Source of the DNA: Actinoplanes octamycinicus
GTDB taxonomy: Bacteria > Actinomycetota > Actinomycetes > Mycobacteriales > Micromonosporaceae
Assembly (NCBI RefSeq): GCF_014205225.1
Contig: NZ_JACHNB010000001.1
Location: 9,777,501-9,841,500 of the forward strand
Reading direction: 5' to 3'
Length of the DNA: 64,000 nucleotides
In this document: positions 41,599 to 49,370 of the stretch, piece after piece
How the letters are laid out: each line of letters opens with the position of its first letter
Numbering within the stretch: position 1 is the stretch's first letter
Translations under genes and position numbers: made by a program
The notes under the pieces: model-generated
Told to the model about the DNA's origin: nothing
Seen by the model: the letters and a program-made list of their open reading frames with translations, nothing else
Database searches by the model: none

Positions 41599-41669
41599 CA
41601 GAGGGGTGCCGGGAGCATGCGATCCGCACCCCGCTGGGCCCGCGTATATGAAGATCTTGAAGGTGATCC

Positions 41670-42533
41670 TCAGCGATTCCGGGCGGCCTCGTCGAGGGCG
41701 GTGCGCATCGCGTCCTCCGGCGCCTGCGTGCCGGTGAACTGCTCGAACTGGCTGAGTGCCTGGGCCAGCAGCAGGTCCAGGCCGGAGACCACGGCCAGGC
41801 CGGCGGCGGTCGCCGAGGCGGCCAGCGGGGTCGGCCACGGGTCGTAGAGCGCGTCGAACAGGACCGTCCCGGGGTGCCAGGTGACGTCGGCGGCCAGGTG
41901 GTCGGCGGCGCCCTTGGGCACCGTGGAGATCACCGCCTGGGCGTCGAAGGCGGCCGGGGCATCCGCCCAGTCGGCGCCCTCCAGTTTGAGCCCGAGCGCG
42001 CCGGCGACCGGCTCCAGCTCGGCCCGCGCCTCCGGGCGGCGGGTGACCACGGTGACCACCTCGGCGCCCAGCTCGGCCGCGGCGGCCAGTGCGGCCCGCG
42101 CGGTGCCGCCCCCGCCGAGCACGGTGACCCGGGGCGGCGCCTCCTTGACCGCGTGCCGGCCGGTGCTCACGCCGAGCCCGGCCTCCCGCAGCACCCGGAC
42201 CATGCCGGGGATGTCGGTGTTGTCGGCGTGCCAGCCGCCGTCCGGCTGCCGCACCAGCGTGTTCGCCACGCCGGCGGCGATCGCGGCCGGGGTGGCCGAG
42301 GTGGCCAGCTTGAGCGCGGCCTCCTTGAGCGGCATGGTCAGCGACAGCCCGGCCCACTCCGGGCCGAACCCGGCGACCAGGTCGGGCAGCTCCGACTCGG
42401 CGCACTCGATCGCCTCGTAGCTCCAGCCGGTGAGCCCGGCGGCGGCGAACCCGGCCCGGTGGATCACCGGGGAGAGCGAGTGGGCGATCGGCTTGCCGAG
42501 GACTGCCGCTCGGCGCGAGCTGGTGGTCTGCAC
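41670..42533 (-). CDS. aroE: Shikimate 5-dehydrogenase
   Basis: Reduces 3-dehydroshikimate with NADPH. 287 aa. The shikimate serines are in GKPIAHSLSPVIH, the catalytic Lys in LSLTMPLKEAAL, Asn-Asp in HADNTDIPG, and the NADPH loop is VLGGGGTARAALAAA followed by TRRPEA. It is separated from the rest of the aro genes by the MFS gene and IS110, and lies directly downstream of the mltG pair. Confidence 0.95.
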   Translation of the reverse strand: MQTTSSRRAAVLGKPIAHSLSPVIHRAGFAAAGLTGWSYEAIECAESELPDLVAGFGPEWAGLSLTMPLKEAALKLATSATPAAIAAGVANTLVRQPDGGWHADNTDIPGMVRVLREAGLGVSTGRHAVKEAPPRVTVLGGGGTARAALAAAAELGAEVVTVVTRRPEARAELEPVAGALGLKLEGADWADAPAAFDAQAVISTVPKGAADHLAADVTWHPGTVLFDALYDPWPTPLAASATAAGLAVVSGLDLLLAQALSQFEQFTGTQAPEDAMRTALDEAARNR

Positions 42534-42636
42534 AGCGGTCCGTCCTTGTCCTCGTCGAAGGGTCGCCGCCGATTTTACGGAACCGGCCGGCCGGCACGAC
42601 GCTGCCCGCGCCGCGCCGGATGTGCCACCTGCCGGC

Positions 42637-43827
42637 TCAGCAGAGCGGGATGCCGTTCTTGCAGGCGAGCTGGGTGTTCCGGACGTGGTCCTCGCCGGTC
42701 TTGCCGTAGGCCATCGTGCCCTTGGTGTCGATGCTGATGAAGTAGTAGTACGGGAAGTTGTTGGTCGGGTTCATCGCGCCCTTGAGCGCCACCTCGCCCG
42801 GGTTGCCGATCGGCCCCGGCGGCAGGCCCGACTTGTCGTGCGTGTTGTACGGGTTGTTCGGGTTGTGCAGGTCGGCCTGGGTCAGCTTCTCGGACGGCTT
42901 GACCTTCTTGCCGGTGATCCGCAGCCAGTAGTTGACCGTGCTGTCCAGCCCGAGGCACTTGCAGTCGAAGTCCCCGTACGCCCGGTTGTAGATCACCCGG
43001 GACACCTTGGCCATGTCGACGTCCTTGAGCGCCTCGGCCTGCGCGATCGACGCCACGATCAGCGCCTGGTAGGGCGAGATCCCGCCGCGGGTCTTCTGCA
43101 CCGTGGCGACGAACTCCAGCCGCTCCATCTCGGCGTTGAAGTTCGCGATGATCGCCTTGAGCACCCCGGTGGCGTCCGCTCGCGGCGACAGCTCGTAGGT
43201 CGCCGGGTAGAGGAAGCCCTCGATGTCGGTCTTGTCGACCTTCTTGCCGTCGGTCCGGGTGAACCAGGACTCGTCGACGCCGAGCCCGATGGGGTTCTTC
43301 GCCGCCTTCTCGAACTCGGCGACCGGGATCTTGGTGGCTTCCGACAGCTTCTGGAAGGTCTGCTGGTAGGACAGCCCCTCCGGCAGGGTGACCTTGGTGA
43401 CCCAGCGGCTCTTCGGGTCGAGCAGCGCGGCGAGGGCGTCGCTCGCCTTCATCTCGACCCGCAGCTTGTACCACCCGGCCTGGATGTTCTTGCTGCGGTT
43501 GTTGTCCTTGGCGGCGCCGGTGAACGCGTCGACCGAGGCGACCACCTTCTGCTGCACCAGCGTGGTGCCGATGTCGGTGGCCGACTGCCCGGACTTGATC
43601 TCGACGATCGCCTCGGCGCCGCCCGGTCCCGGGTAGTCGTCGTCGACGAAGAAACCCTTCACCTTGCTGTACGCGTACCACCCGCCGCCGGCCAGCAGGC
43701 CGAGCAGGACCAGGCTCATGAAGAACGCGACCGCCGAGCGCCCGCCCCGGCCCCGGGCACGGCGCCGTGTCTCGGCCGGTCTCGCCTGTTCCTCTTCCTC
43801 CAGCACCGCATCGAGATCGTCAAGCAT
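42637..43827 (-). CDS. mltG: Endolytic transglycosylase MltG-like protein, copy 1
   Basis: A membrane-anchored peptidoglycan terminase of 396 aa: acidic N-terminus, one transmembrane helix (about 32-54), a LysM-like region and a YceG domain to the end. The active-site region reads IVASIAQAEALKD; the position matching the first Glu of the usual ASIVEKE motif is Gln263, and Glu265 remains. DSTVNYWL and NPYNTHDKSGLPPGPIGNPG are typical. Four cysteines (289, 291, 389, 396) are shared with copy 2. ATG 43827 uses a GGAGG that lies in a 22-base copy of the ruvX 3' end. Confidence 0.87.
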   Translation of the reverse strand: MLDDLDAVLEEEEQARPAETRRRARGRGGRSAVAFFMSLVLLGLLAGGGWYAYSKVKGFFVDDDYPGPGGAEAIVEIKSGQSATDIGTTLVQQKVVASVDAFTGAAKDNNRSKNIQAGWYKLRVEMKASDALAALLDPKSRWVTKVTLPEGLSYQQTFQKLSEATKIPVAEFEKAAKNPIGLGVDESWFTRTDGKKVDKTDIEGFLYPATYELSPRADATGVLKAIIANFNAEMERLEFVATVQKTRGGISPYQALIVASIAQAEALKDVDMAKVSRVIYNRAYGDFDCKCLGLDSTVNYWLRITGKKVKPSEKLTQADLHNPNNPYNTHDKSGLPPGPIGNPGEVALKGAMNPTNNFPYYYFISIDTKGTMAYGKTGEDHVRNTQLACKNGIPLC

Positions 43828-43829
43828 TT

Positions 43830-43851
43830 CTGCCTCCGCTGCGCGTCCAGC
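43830..43851. repeat. 22-bp copy of the ruvX 3' end upstream of mltG copy 1
   Basis: The 22 bases here are identical to 45167-45188, the end of ruvX that carries the GGAGG for mltG copy 2. It marks one junction of a tandem duplication of (ruvX tail + mltG). Confidence 0.85.
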
Positions 43852-43921
43852 ATCCAGGCCCCCGGCTGGAACTACGACGCGAAGGGTGCCACGGATCGAC
43901 CTCCGGCGCTACCTCAGCACA

Positions 43922-43951
43922 ACGGCCGGCCGGGATTCCCCGGCCGGCCGT
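43922..43951. terminator. 13-bp perfect hairpin between the mltG copies
   Basis: ACGGCCGGCCGGG (43922-43934) and CCCGGCCGGCCGT (43939-43951) with loop ATTC lie 19 bases past the end of mltG copy 2. It may end or attenuate the transcript before copy 1. No U-run. Confidence 0.6.
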
Positions 43952-43969
43952 CGATGCCGTGTCAACCCG

Positions 43970-45160
43970 TCACCCGCAGATCGGAATACCGTTCTTGCAG
44001 GCGATTTGCTTGTTCTTCTCATGGTCGTCGTTGGTCTTGCCGTACGCCATGGTGCCCTTTTTATCAATCGTCACGAAGAAGAAGTTCTGGCTCTTCGGAG
44101 CGGTGATCGCACCCTTCAGGGCCACCTCGCCGGGATTGCTGATCGGGCCGACCGCCATCCCCTTGACGTCATAGCTGTACGGATTCTTCGGGTCGTGCAG
44201 CTCGGAGGCGAGCAGCTTCTCCGAGGCCTTCGCGTCCTTCCCGCTGATCCGCAGCCAGTAGTTCACCGTGCTGTCCAGCTGCAGGCAGCCACACGGGAAG
44301 GTGCCGAGGTAGGCGCGGTTGTAGAGCACCCGCGCCACCGGCCCCATGTCCTCCGGCAGCAGCGCCTCCACCTGCGCGATCGAGCCGGCGACCAGCGCCT
44401 CGTACGGCGAGATGTGCAGCTTGCTGGTCGCCTGGTTGGCGAAGTCCAGCTCCTTCATCTCCGCGTTGAAGTGCGCGACCATCGTCTGCAGGATCTTGGT
44501 GGCGTCGGCGTCCTTCGGGAACTCGTAGGTCGCCGGGTACAGGAAGCCCTCGATGTTGGTCTTGTCGACCTTCTTGCCGTCCTGCCGCTTGAACCACAGC
44601 GCCGGCACACCCAGCTTCTGCGGGTCCTTCGACACCTTCTTGAACTCGGCCACCGGGATCTTCGTCGCCTGCGAGAGCTTGTCGAAGATCTGCAGCGAGA
44701 TCAGGCCCTCCGGGATGGTGACCTTGGTGACGTTCTTGTTCTTCAGATCGAGCAGCGCGGTCAGCGCGTCGGCGGCCTTCATCTCCTTGCGGAGCAGGTA
44801 CGATCCGACCTGAATGTCCTTGCTTTTCGGGTTCTCCTTGGCGGCGTCGACGAACGCCGCGGCGCTCTTCACCACACCCAGGGTGTAAAGGGTGTTGGCG
44901 ATCGCCGTCGCGCTGTCGCCGGACTTCACCTCGACGACCACCGAACCGGTCCCCGGACCGGGGTAATCCTCGGCCGAGAAGAAGCCCTTCACCTTGCTGA
45001 TCCCGAAGTAGGCCCCGCCGCCGAGCGCGCCGAGCAGCACGATGACCAGGGTCAGCGTGAGCAGGGTGCGACCGCGGCCACCGCCTTTCCGCTTGCGGTG
45101 CCGCCATCGGCCCGGGTCCTCGCCGGCCCCTTCGAACGCGTTATCCAACTCGTCGATCAA
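43970..45160 (-). CDS. mltG: Endolytic transglycosylase MltG-like protein, copy 2
   Basis: 396 aa, the same length and layout as copy 1, and roughly half identical over the whole length. One transmembrane helix (about 32-53), then the YceG domain with LVAGSIAQVEALLPEDM (Gln, then Glu, as in copy 1), DSTVNYWLRISGK and the C-terminal IACKNGIPICG. Start is TTG at 45160, immediately after the ruvX TAA, with GGAGG nine bases upstream inside ruvX. It holds the ancestral position next to ruvX, so it is probably the original gene. Role: cleaving nascent glycan strands. Confidence 0.88.
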   Translation of the reverse strand: MIDELDNAFEGAGEDPGRWRHRKRKGGGRGRTLLTLTLVIVLLGALGGGAYFGISKVKGFFSAEDYPGPGTGSVVVEVKSGDSATAIANTLYTLGVVKSAAAFVDAAKENPKSKDIQVGSYLLRKEMKAADALTALLDLKNKNVTKVTIPEGLISLQIFDKLSQATKIPVAEFKKVSKDPQKLGVPALWFKRQDGKKVDKTNIEGFLYPATYEFPKDADATKILQTMVAHFNAEMKELDFANQATSKLHISPYEALVAGSIAQVEALLPEDMGPVARVLYNRAYLGTFPCGCLQLDSTVNYWLRISGKDAKASEKLLASELHDPKNPYSYDVKGMAVGPISNPGEVALKGAITAPKSQNFFFVTIDKKGTMAYGKTNDDHEKNKQIACKNGIPICG

Positions 45161-45622
45161 TTAAGTCTGCCTCCGCTGCGCGTCCAGCCAGCCCTGCAGG
45201 ATTTCCACGGCGGCCGCCTGATCGACGACCGCACGCTGCCGACGCCCACGGACGCCCCGCTCGCTCAGCCTACGGCTGGCGACCACGGTCGACATCCGCT
45301 CGTCGGAGAGCACGACCGGCCGCGGCGCGAGCACCCCGGCGAGCCGTTCCGCGTACGCCCGGACGTGGCCGGCCGCCACGCCCTCCCGCCCGTTCAGCGC
45401 GACCGGGAGCCCGACGACGATCTCGATCGCCTCGTGCTCGTCGGCCAGCCGGGCCAGCTCCGCCAGGTCGGTGGGGAGCTTGTCCTCGCCGGCCTGCTGG
45501 TCCCGGGCCACGGTCGCCACCGGACTGGCCAGGATCCCGTCCGGATCGCACTTGGCGACCCCGACGCGCACCTGTCCGACGTCCACCCCGAGGCGCACCC
45601 CCCGGGTGAAGCCGTGCGTCAC
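45161..45622 (-). CDS. ruvX: Holliday junction resolvase-like RuvX/YqgF
   Basis: An RNase H-fold protein involved in pre-16S rRNA processing in E. coli. About 153 aa. GVRLGVDVGQVRVGVAKCDP is the N-terminal motif with the first catalytic Asp, IVVGLPVALNGREG is motif 2, and VVDQAAAVEILQGWLD ends with the last Asp. GTG at 45622 is preferred because AGGGAGAG lies six bases upstream; an in-frame TTG at 45670 would add 16 residues. Its 3' end supplies the ribosome-binding site of mltG copy 2 and is partly duplicated upstream of copy 1. Confidence 0.92.
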   Translation of the reverse strand: MTHGFTRGVRLGVDVGQVRVGVAKCDPDGILASPVATVARDQQAGEDKLPTDLAELARLADEHEAIEIVVGLPVALNGREGVAAGHVRAYAERLAGVLAPRPVVLSDERMSTVVASRRLSERGVRGRRQRAVVDQAAAVEILQGWLDAQRRQT

Positions 45623-45804
45623 GCTCTCTCCCTGCACACCAGCAACCCGCGTCTCCTTGTCCCCGGCCAAGTCATTCGAAAGGCGCGGGAGCCGTTAATC
45701 AACGAAAGTCCATGAATGGCTCCCGATCGCGGGCAAAGCTTAACCGCTTCGCCCGCCGATACGCGGGCCCCCTCTGCCGCCGCTGAGAATTCTCAAGAAA
45801 AAGG

Positions 45805-45837
45805 AAAGGATCCGTCGCACTGTGCGACGGATCCTTT
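45805..45837 (-). terminator. Rho-independent terminator of alaS
   Basis: A perfect 15-bp stem AAAGGATCCGTCGCA (45805-45819) / TGCGACGGATCCTTT (45823-45837) is followed on the minus strand by TTTCCTTTTTCTT. It lies 22 bases after the alaS stop. The ruvX promoter should lie in the remaining 45623-45804. Confidence 0.92.
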
Positions 45838-45858
45838 ACCGGAACACACTCAGCCGAT

Positions 45859-48540
45859 TCAGTTCGCCTCGGCCAGCGCCTTCTCGATCGAGGCGAGCAG
45901 GTTCGGCGCCTCGGCCGCCGGCACGCCGCCGCCCTGCGCCAGGTCGGCGTTGCCGCCACCCCGGCCGGACAGCGCGCCCTTGACCAGGTCACCCGCCGAC
46001 AGCCCGCGGCTCTTCGCGGCCGCGTTGATCGCCACGATCAGCGTCGCCTTGCCCCCCGAGCGCGCGGTCACCGCGACCACCGCCGGACGGGCCGGGTCGA
46101 ACTTGCCGCGGATGTCCTGGGCCAGCGTGCGCACGTCGTTGCCGCCCGCGCCCTCCGGCGCCTCGGTGCCGACGAACGCCACGCCGCGCAGGTCCTTCGC
46201 CTGGTCGACCAGCGCGCCCGCGCCGGCCAGCACCATCTGCGCCCGCAGCTTCTCCAGCTCCTTCTCCGCGTCGCGCAGCGCCGTGACGGTCTGCTCGACC
46301 CGGTCGGCGACCTGGTCGCCGGGCACCCGGAACAGGTCGGCCAGCCGGGACACCAGCAGGTGCTCCTTGGCCAGGAAGCCGAACGCGTCGATGCCGACCA
46401 GCGCCTCGACCCGGCGCACCCCGGAGCCGATCGACGACTCGGTGAGGATCTTCACCAGGCCGAGCTGGCCGGACCGGGACACGTGGGTGCCACCGCACAG
46501 CTCGCGGGCGTAGTCGCCGACCTCGACGACCCGGACCTCGTCGCCGTACTTCTCGCCGAACAGCGCCATCGCGCCCAGCCGGCGCGCCTCCTCCTGCGAG
46601 GTGATGAACGCGTGCACCTCGAGGTCCCGCAGCAGCACCTCGTTGATCTGCTGCTCGACGTCGAAGAGCACCGACGGGTTGACCGCGCCCGGAGTGTGGA
46701 AGTCGAACCGCAGCCGGCCCGGCGCGTTCAGCGAACCCGCCTGGGTGGCCGACTCGCCGAGGAAGTTGCGCATGGTCTGGTGGACCAGGTGGGTCGCGGT
46801 GTGCGACCGGGAGATCGCCTTCCGGCGGGTCACGTCGATCTCGGCGAGCCCGCTCTCACCGGCGCGCACCTCGCCCTGGACGACCCGCGCCTTGTGCACG
46901 ATCAGGCCGGGGATCGGCTGCTGGACGTCGAAGACCTCGAGCCGGCCGCCGCCCACCTTGATCAGACCGGTGTCCGGCTGCTGGCCGCCGCCCTCCGCGT
47001 AGAACGGGGTGGTGTCCAGCACCAGCTCGATGGTCTCGCCCTCACCGGCGACCTCGACCCGGCCCTTGGTGCCGATCAGCGCCCGGACCCGGGACTCGCG
47101 GGTGATCTCCTGGTAGCCGGTGAACTCGACCGCGCCACCGGCGTCCAGCGCCGACCGGTACGCCGACAGGTCCGCGTGGCCGGTCTTGCGCGCCGCCGCG
47201 TCCGCCTTCGCCGCCTTCCGCTGCTCGGTCATGAGCCGGCGGAAGCCCTCCTGGTCGACCTCCAGGCCCTGCTCCTGCGCGATCTCCAGGGTCAGATCGA
47301 TCGGGAAACCGTACGTGTCGTGCAGCTTGAACGCCTGGTCGCCGGAGAGCTGCGTCTTGTTGGCGGCGCGCGTCTCGGTGATCGCGGTGTCCAGGATCGT
47401 GGTGCCCGCCTTCAGGGTGGCGAGGAACGCGTCCTCCTCCGCGTACGCGTACGTGGAGATCCGCCCGAACTCCTCGGCCAGCTCCGGGTACGACGGCGAC
47501 ATGCAGTCCCGCGCGATCGGCAGCAGCTCGGGCAGCGCCGCGCCCTGCCAGCCGAGCAGGCGGATCGACCGGATCGCCCGGCGCATGATCCGGCGCAGCA
47601 CGTAGCCGCGGCCCTCGTTGGACGGGACGATGCCGTCGCCGATCAGCATCAGCGCGGTGCGCACGTGGTCGGCGATCACCCGCAGGCGTACGTCGTCGGG
47701 GTGGCTCTGGTTCGCCGCGTGCCCGGAGTGCGCGCCGTACTTCTTGCCGGTCATCTCGGCCGCGCGGGCCAGGATCGGGCGCACCTCGTCGATCTCGTAC
47801 AGGTTGTCGACGCCCTGCAGGATCGAGGCGATCCGCTCCAGGCCCATGCCGGTGTCGATGTTCTGCTTCGGCAGGTCACCGACGATCGTGAACTCCTCCT
47901 TGGATTTCACGTCGGTGATCTCGTGCTGCATGAAGACCAGGTTCCAGAACTCCAGGTACCGGTCCTCGTCGACCTCCGGGCCGCCCTCCTTGCCGTACTC
48001 CGGGCCGCGGTCGTAGTACAGCTCCGAGCACGGGCCGGCCGGGCCGGGGATGCCCATCGACCAGAAGTTGTCCTTCTTGCCGCGGCGCACGATCCGCTCC
48101 GCGGGCAGGCCGGTCTGCTTCCAGATCTCGATGGCCTCGTCGTCGTCCAGGTAGACGGTCGCCCAGATCTTCTCCGGGTCGAGGCCGAAACCACCCTGCT
48201 CGACCGGCTTGGTGGACAGCTCCCAGGCCAGCGGGATGGCGCCCGCCTTGAAGTAGTCGCCGAACGAGAAGTTGCCGTTCATCTGGAAGAACGTGCCGTG
48301 CCGGCTGGTCTTGCCGACCTCGTCGATGTCCGGGGTCCGGATGCACTTCTGCACGCTCGCCGCCCGCTGGTACGGCGGGGTGCGCTGGCCCAGGAAGAAC
48401 GGCACGAACTGCACCATGCCGGCGTTGATGAACAGCAGGTTCGGGTCGTCGATGGCCGGCAGCGGGGCACTCGGGACCACCGTGTGCCCGTTCGCCTCGA
48501 AATGCGCCAGAAAGCGCCGCTTGACTTCCGCCGTCTTCAT
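45859..48540 (-). CDS. alaS: Alanyl-tRNA synthetase
   Basis: 893 aa, full length. Class II catalytic core at the N-terminus ([20 protein letters not shown], then the motif 2 region [18 protein letters not shown]). The editing domain has [16 protein letters not shown] (HxxxH) and [15 protein letters not shown] (CxxxH zinc site), and the DHHA1 domain is at the end. ATG 48540 overlaps the upstream small-protein stop by four bases. A strong terminator follows. Confidence 0.98.
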   Translation of the reverse strand: MKTAEVKRRFLAHFEANGHTVVPSAPLPAIDDPNLLFINAGMVQFVPFFLGQRTPPYQRAASVQKCIRTPDIDEVGKTSRHGTFFQMNGNFSFGDYFKAGAIPLAWELSTKPVEQGGFGLDPEKIWATVYLDDDEAIEIWKQTGLPAERIVRRGKKDNFWSMGIPGPAGPCSELYYDRGPEYGKEGGPEVDEDRYLEFWNLVFMQHEITDVKSKEEFTIVGDLPKQNIDTGMGLERIASILQGVDNLYEIDEVRPILARAAEMTGKKYGAHSGHAANQSHPDDVRLRVIADHVRTALMLIGDGIVPSNEGRGYVLRRIMRRAIRSIRLLGWQGAALPELLPIARDCMSPSYPELAEEFGRISTYAYAEEDAFLATLKAGTTILDTAITETRAANKTQLSGDQAFKLHDTYGFPIDLTLEIAQEQGLEVDQEGFRRLMTEQRKAAKADAAARKTGHADLSAYRSALDAGGAVEFTGYQEITRESRVRALIGTKGRVEVAGEGETIELVLDTTPFYAEGGGQQPDTGLIKVGGGRLEVFDVQQPIPGLIVHKARVVQGEVRAGESGLAEIDVTRRKAISRSHTATHLVHQTMRNFLGESATQAGSLNAPGRLRFDFHTPGAVNPSVLFDVEQQINEVLLRDLEVHAFITSQEEARRLGAMALFGEKYGDEVRVVEVGDYARELCGGTHVSRSGQLGLVKILTESSIGSGVRRVEALVGIDAFGFLAKEHLLVSRLADLFRVPGDQVADRVEQTVTALRDAEKELEKLRAQMVLAGAGALVDQAKDLRGVAFVGTEAPEGAGGNDVRTLAQDIRGKFDPARPAVVAVTARSGGKATLIVAINAAAKSRGLSAGDLVKGALSGRGGGNADLAQGGGVPAAEAPNLLASIEKALAEAN

Positions 48541-48827
48541 CGGTACCCCTCCTGCGAACCGGGCTGCGCGTCATCCCGCAGCTCGGCGAATTTGTCCTCG
48601 TACAGCTCCCCCGCGGCGAACGCCTCGTGGATCTGCTGTTCCCGCTCGGCCATGCCGTCGCGGACGTCCTCCACGAAGTTACGCATCGACTCGACGAGCC
48701 CGCCAGCGGATTGCGAGAGCGACGTGGCGATCCCCGTCGGGGTGAATTCCTCGGCCTTCTGCGTGAGCTTGCGCACGATGAGGGCGCCGACGGCCAGACC
48801 GACACCGAGCCAGAGCAGGCGTTTCAT
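48537..48827 (-). CDS. Small conserved membrane-anchored protein upstream of alaS
   Basis: 96 aa: an N-terminal hydrophobic helix [20 protein letters not shown], then a polar helical region with a possible amphipathic segment ([20 protein letters not shown]) and an acidic tail. Proteins of this kind occupy the same place between alaS and a DUF948 gene in other actinobacteria (DUF6167-like, family name from memory). Function unknown. Coupled to alaS by ATGA overlap. Confidence 0.75.
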   Translation of the reverse strand: MKRLLWLGVGLAVGALIVRKLTQKAEEFTPTGIATSLSQSAGGLVESMRNFVEDVRDGMAEREQQIHEAFAAGELYEDKFAELRDDAQPGSQEGYR

Positions 48828-48840
48828 AGCGGCGATCCTC

Positions 48841-49290
48841 TCAGCGACCGGCGCGGCGGCGCCGCTTGATCTCGGTGCGGACCTCGCGGTCCTCCTCGGC
48901 GGCCCGGCGGGCGGCGGTGGCCTTGCGCAGGCCGTACCCGAACGAGGCCACCTTGACCAGCGGGTTCGCGGCGGCGGCGGAGACCACGGTGGTCAGGTTC
49001 GCGATGTTCGCGGTGACGTTCTGCGCGTGCTCGGTCATCGTGTCGACCTTGGCCAGCTGCAGGTTCACGCCGTCCAAAGAGACCTGAACCTGGCCGAGCG
49101 CGGTGTTCACATTCTCCACCGTGGTGTTCACGTTGCCGAGCAGCGGCCCGGTGCGGTCGGTCACCTCATTGATCGCCCGGGTGGCGGCATCGACGGTGCG
49201 GCCCAGCTTCAGGATCGGGAAGGCCAGCACGACGACGAGCATCAGGAAGGCGCCCGCCGCGATCAGACCAGCGATTTCTCCGGCGTCCAT
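48841..49290 (-). CDS. DUF948 domain-containing protein
   Basis: 149 aa with an N-terminal membrane helix (IAGLIAAGAFLMLVVVLAFP) followed by a long helical, coiled-coil-like region with heptad hydrophobics (VNTTVENVNTALGQVQVSLD), then a basic C-terminus (TEIKRRRRAGR). DUF948 proteins resemble general stress or chemotaxis-like helical membrane proteins; no biochemical role is known. It lies 13 bases upstream of the small protein gene and 80 bases after the giant repeat gene. Confidence 0.85.
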   Translation of the reverse strand: MDAGEIAGLIAAGAFLMLVVVLAFPILKLGRTVDAATRAINEVTDRTGPLLGNVNTTVENVNTALGQVQVSLDGVNLQLAKVDTMTEHAQNVTANIANLTTVVSAAAANPLVKVASFGYGLRKATAARRAAEEDREVRTEIKRRRRAGR

Positions 49291-49370
49291 GTAGCGCGTC
49301 TCCTCTTCGGGTGGTCACGGTAACGGCGGGGACAACGTGCAGACCCTACCGTCCGTGACCACCGCCCGCC

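Larger units (their letters stand above)
40200..41620 (+). mobile_element. IS110-family insertion sequence (ends approximate)
   Basis: One transposase gene with about 200 bases of non-coding DNA on its left and very little on its right, the layout of the IS110 (not IS1111) subgroup. IS110 elements lack long terminal inverted repeats and often make no target duplication, so the exact ends cannot be set here. A small hairpin ACCCCT/AGGGGT (41590-41595/41602-41607) overlaps the stop codon and may mark the right end. The element sits between the MFS gene and aroE, and no interrupted gene can be recognised at either side. Confidence 0.75.

Noticed and set aside
46360..49323. Plus-strand open frame of 987 codons opposite alaS
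   Set aside because: It spans three unrelated minus-strand genes and has no protein signature.
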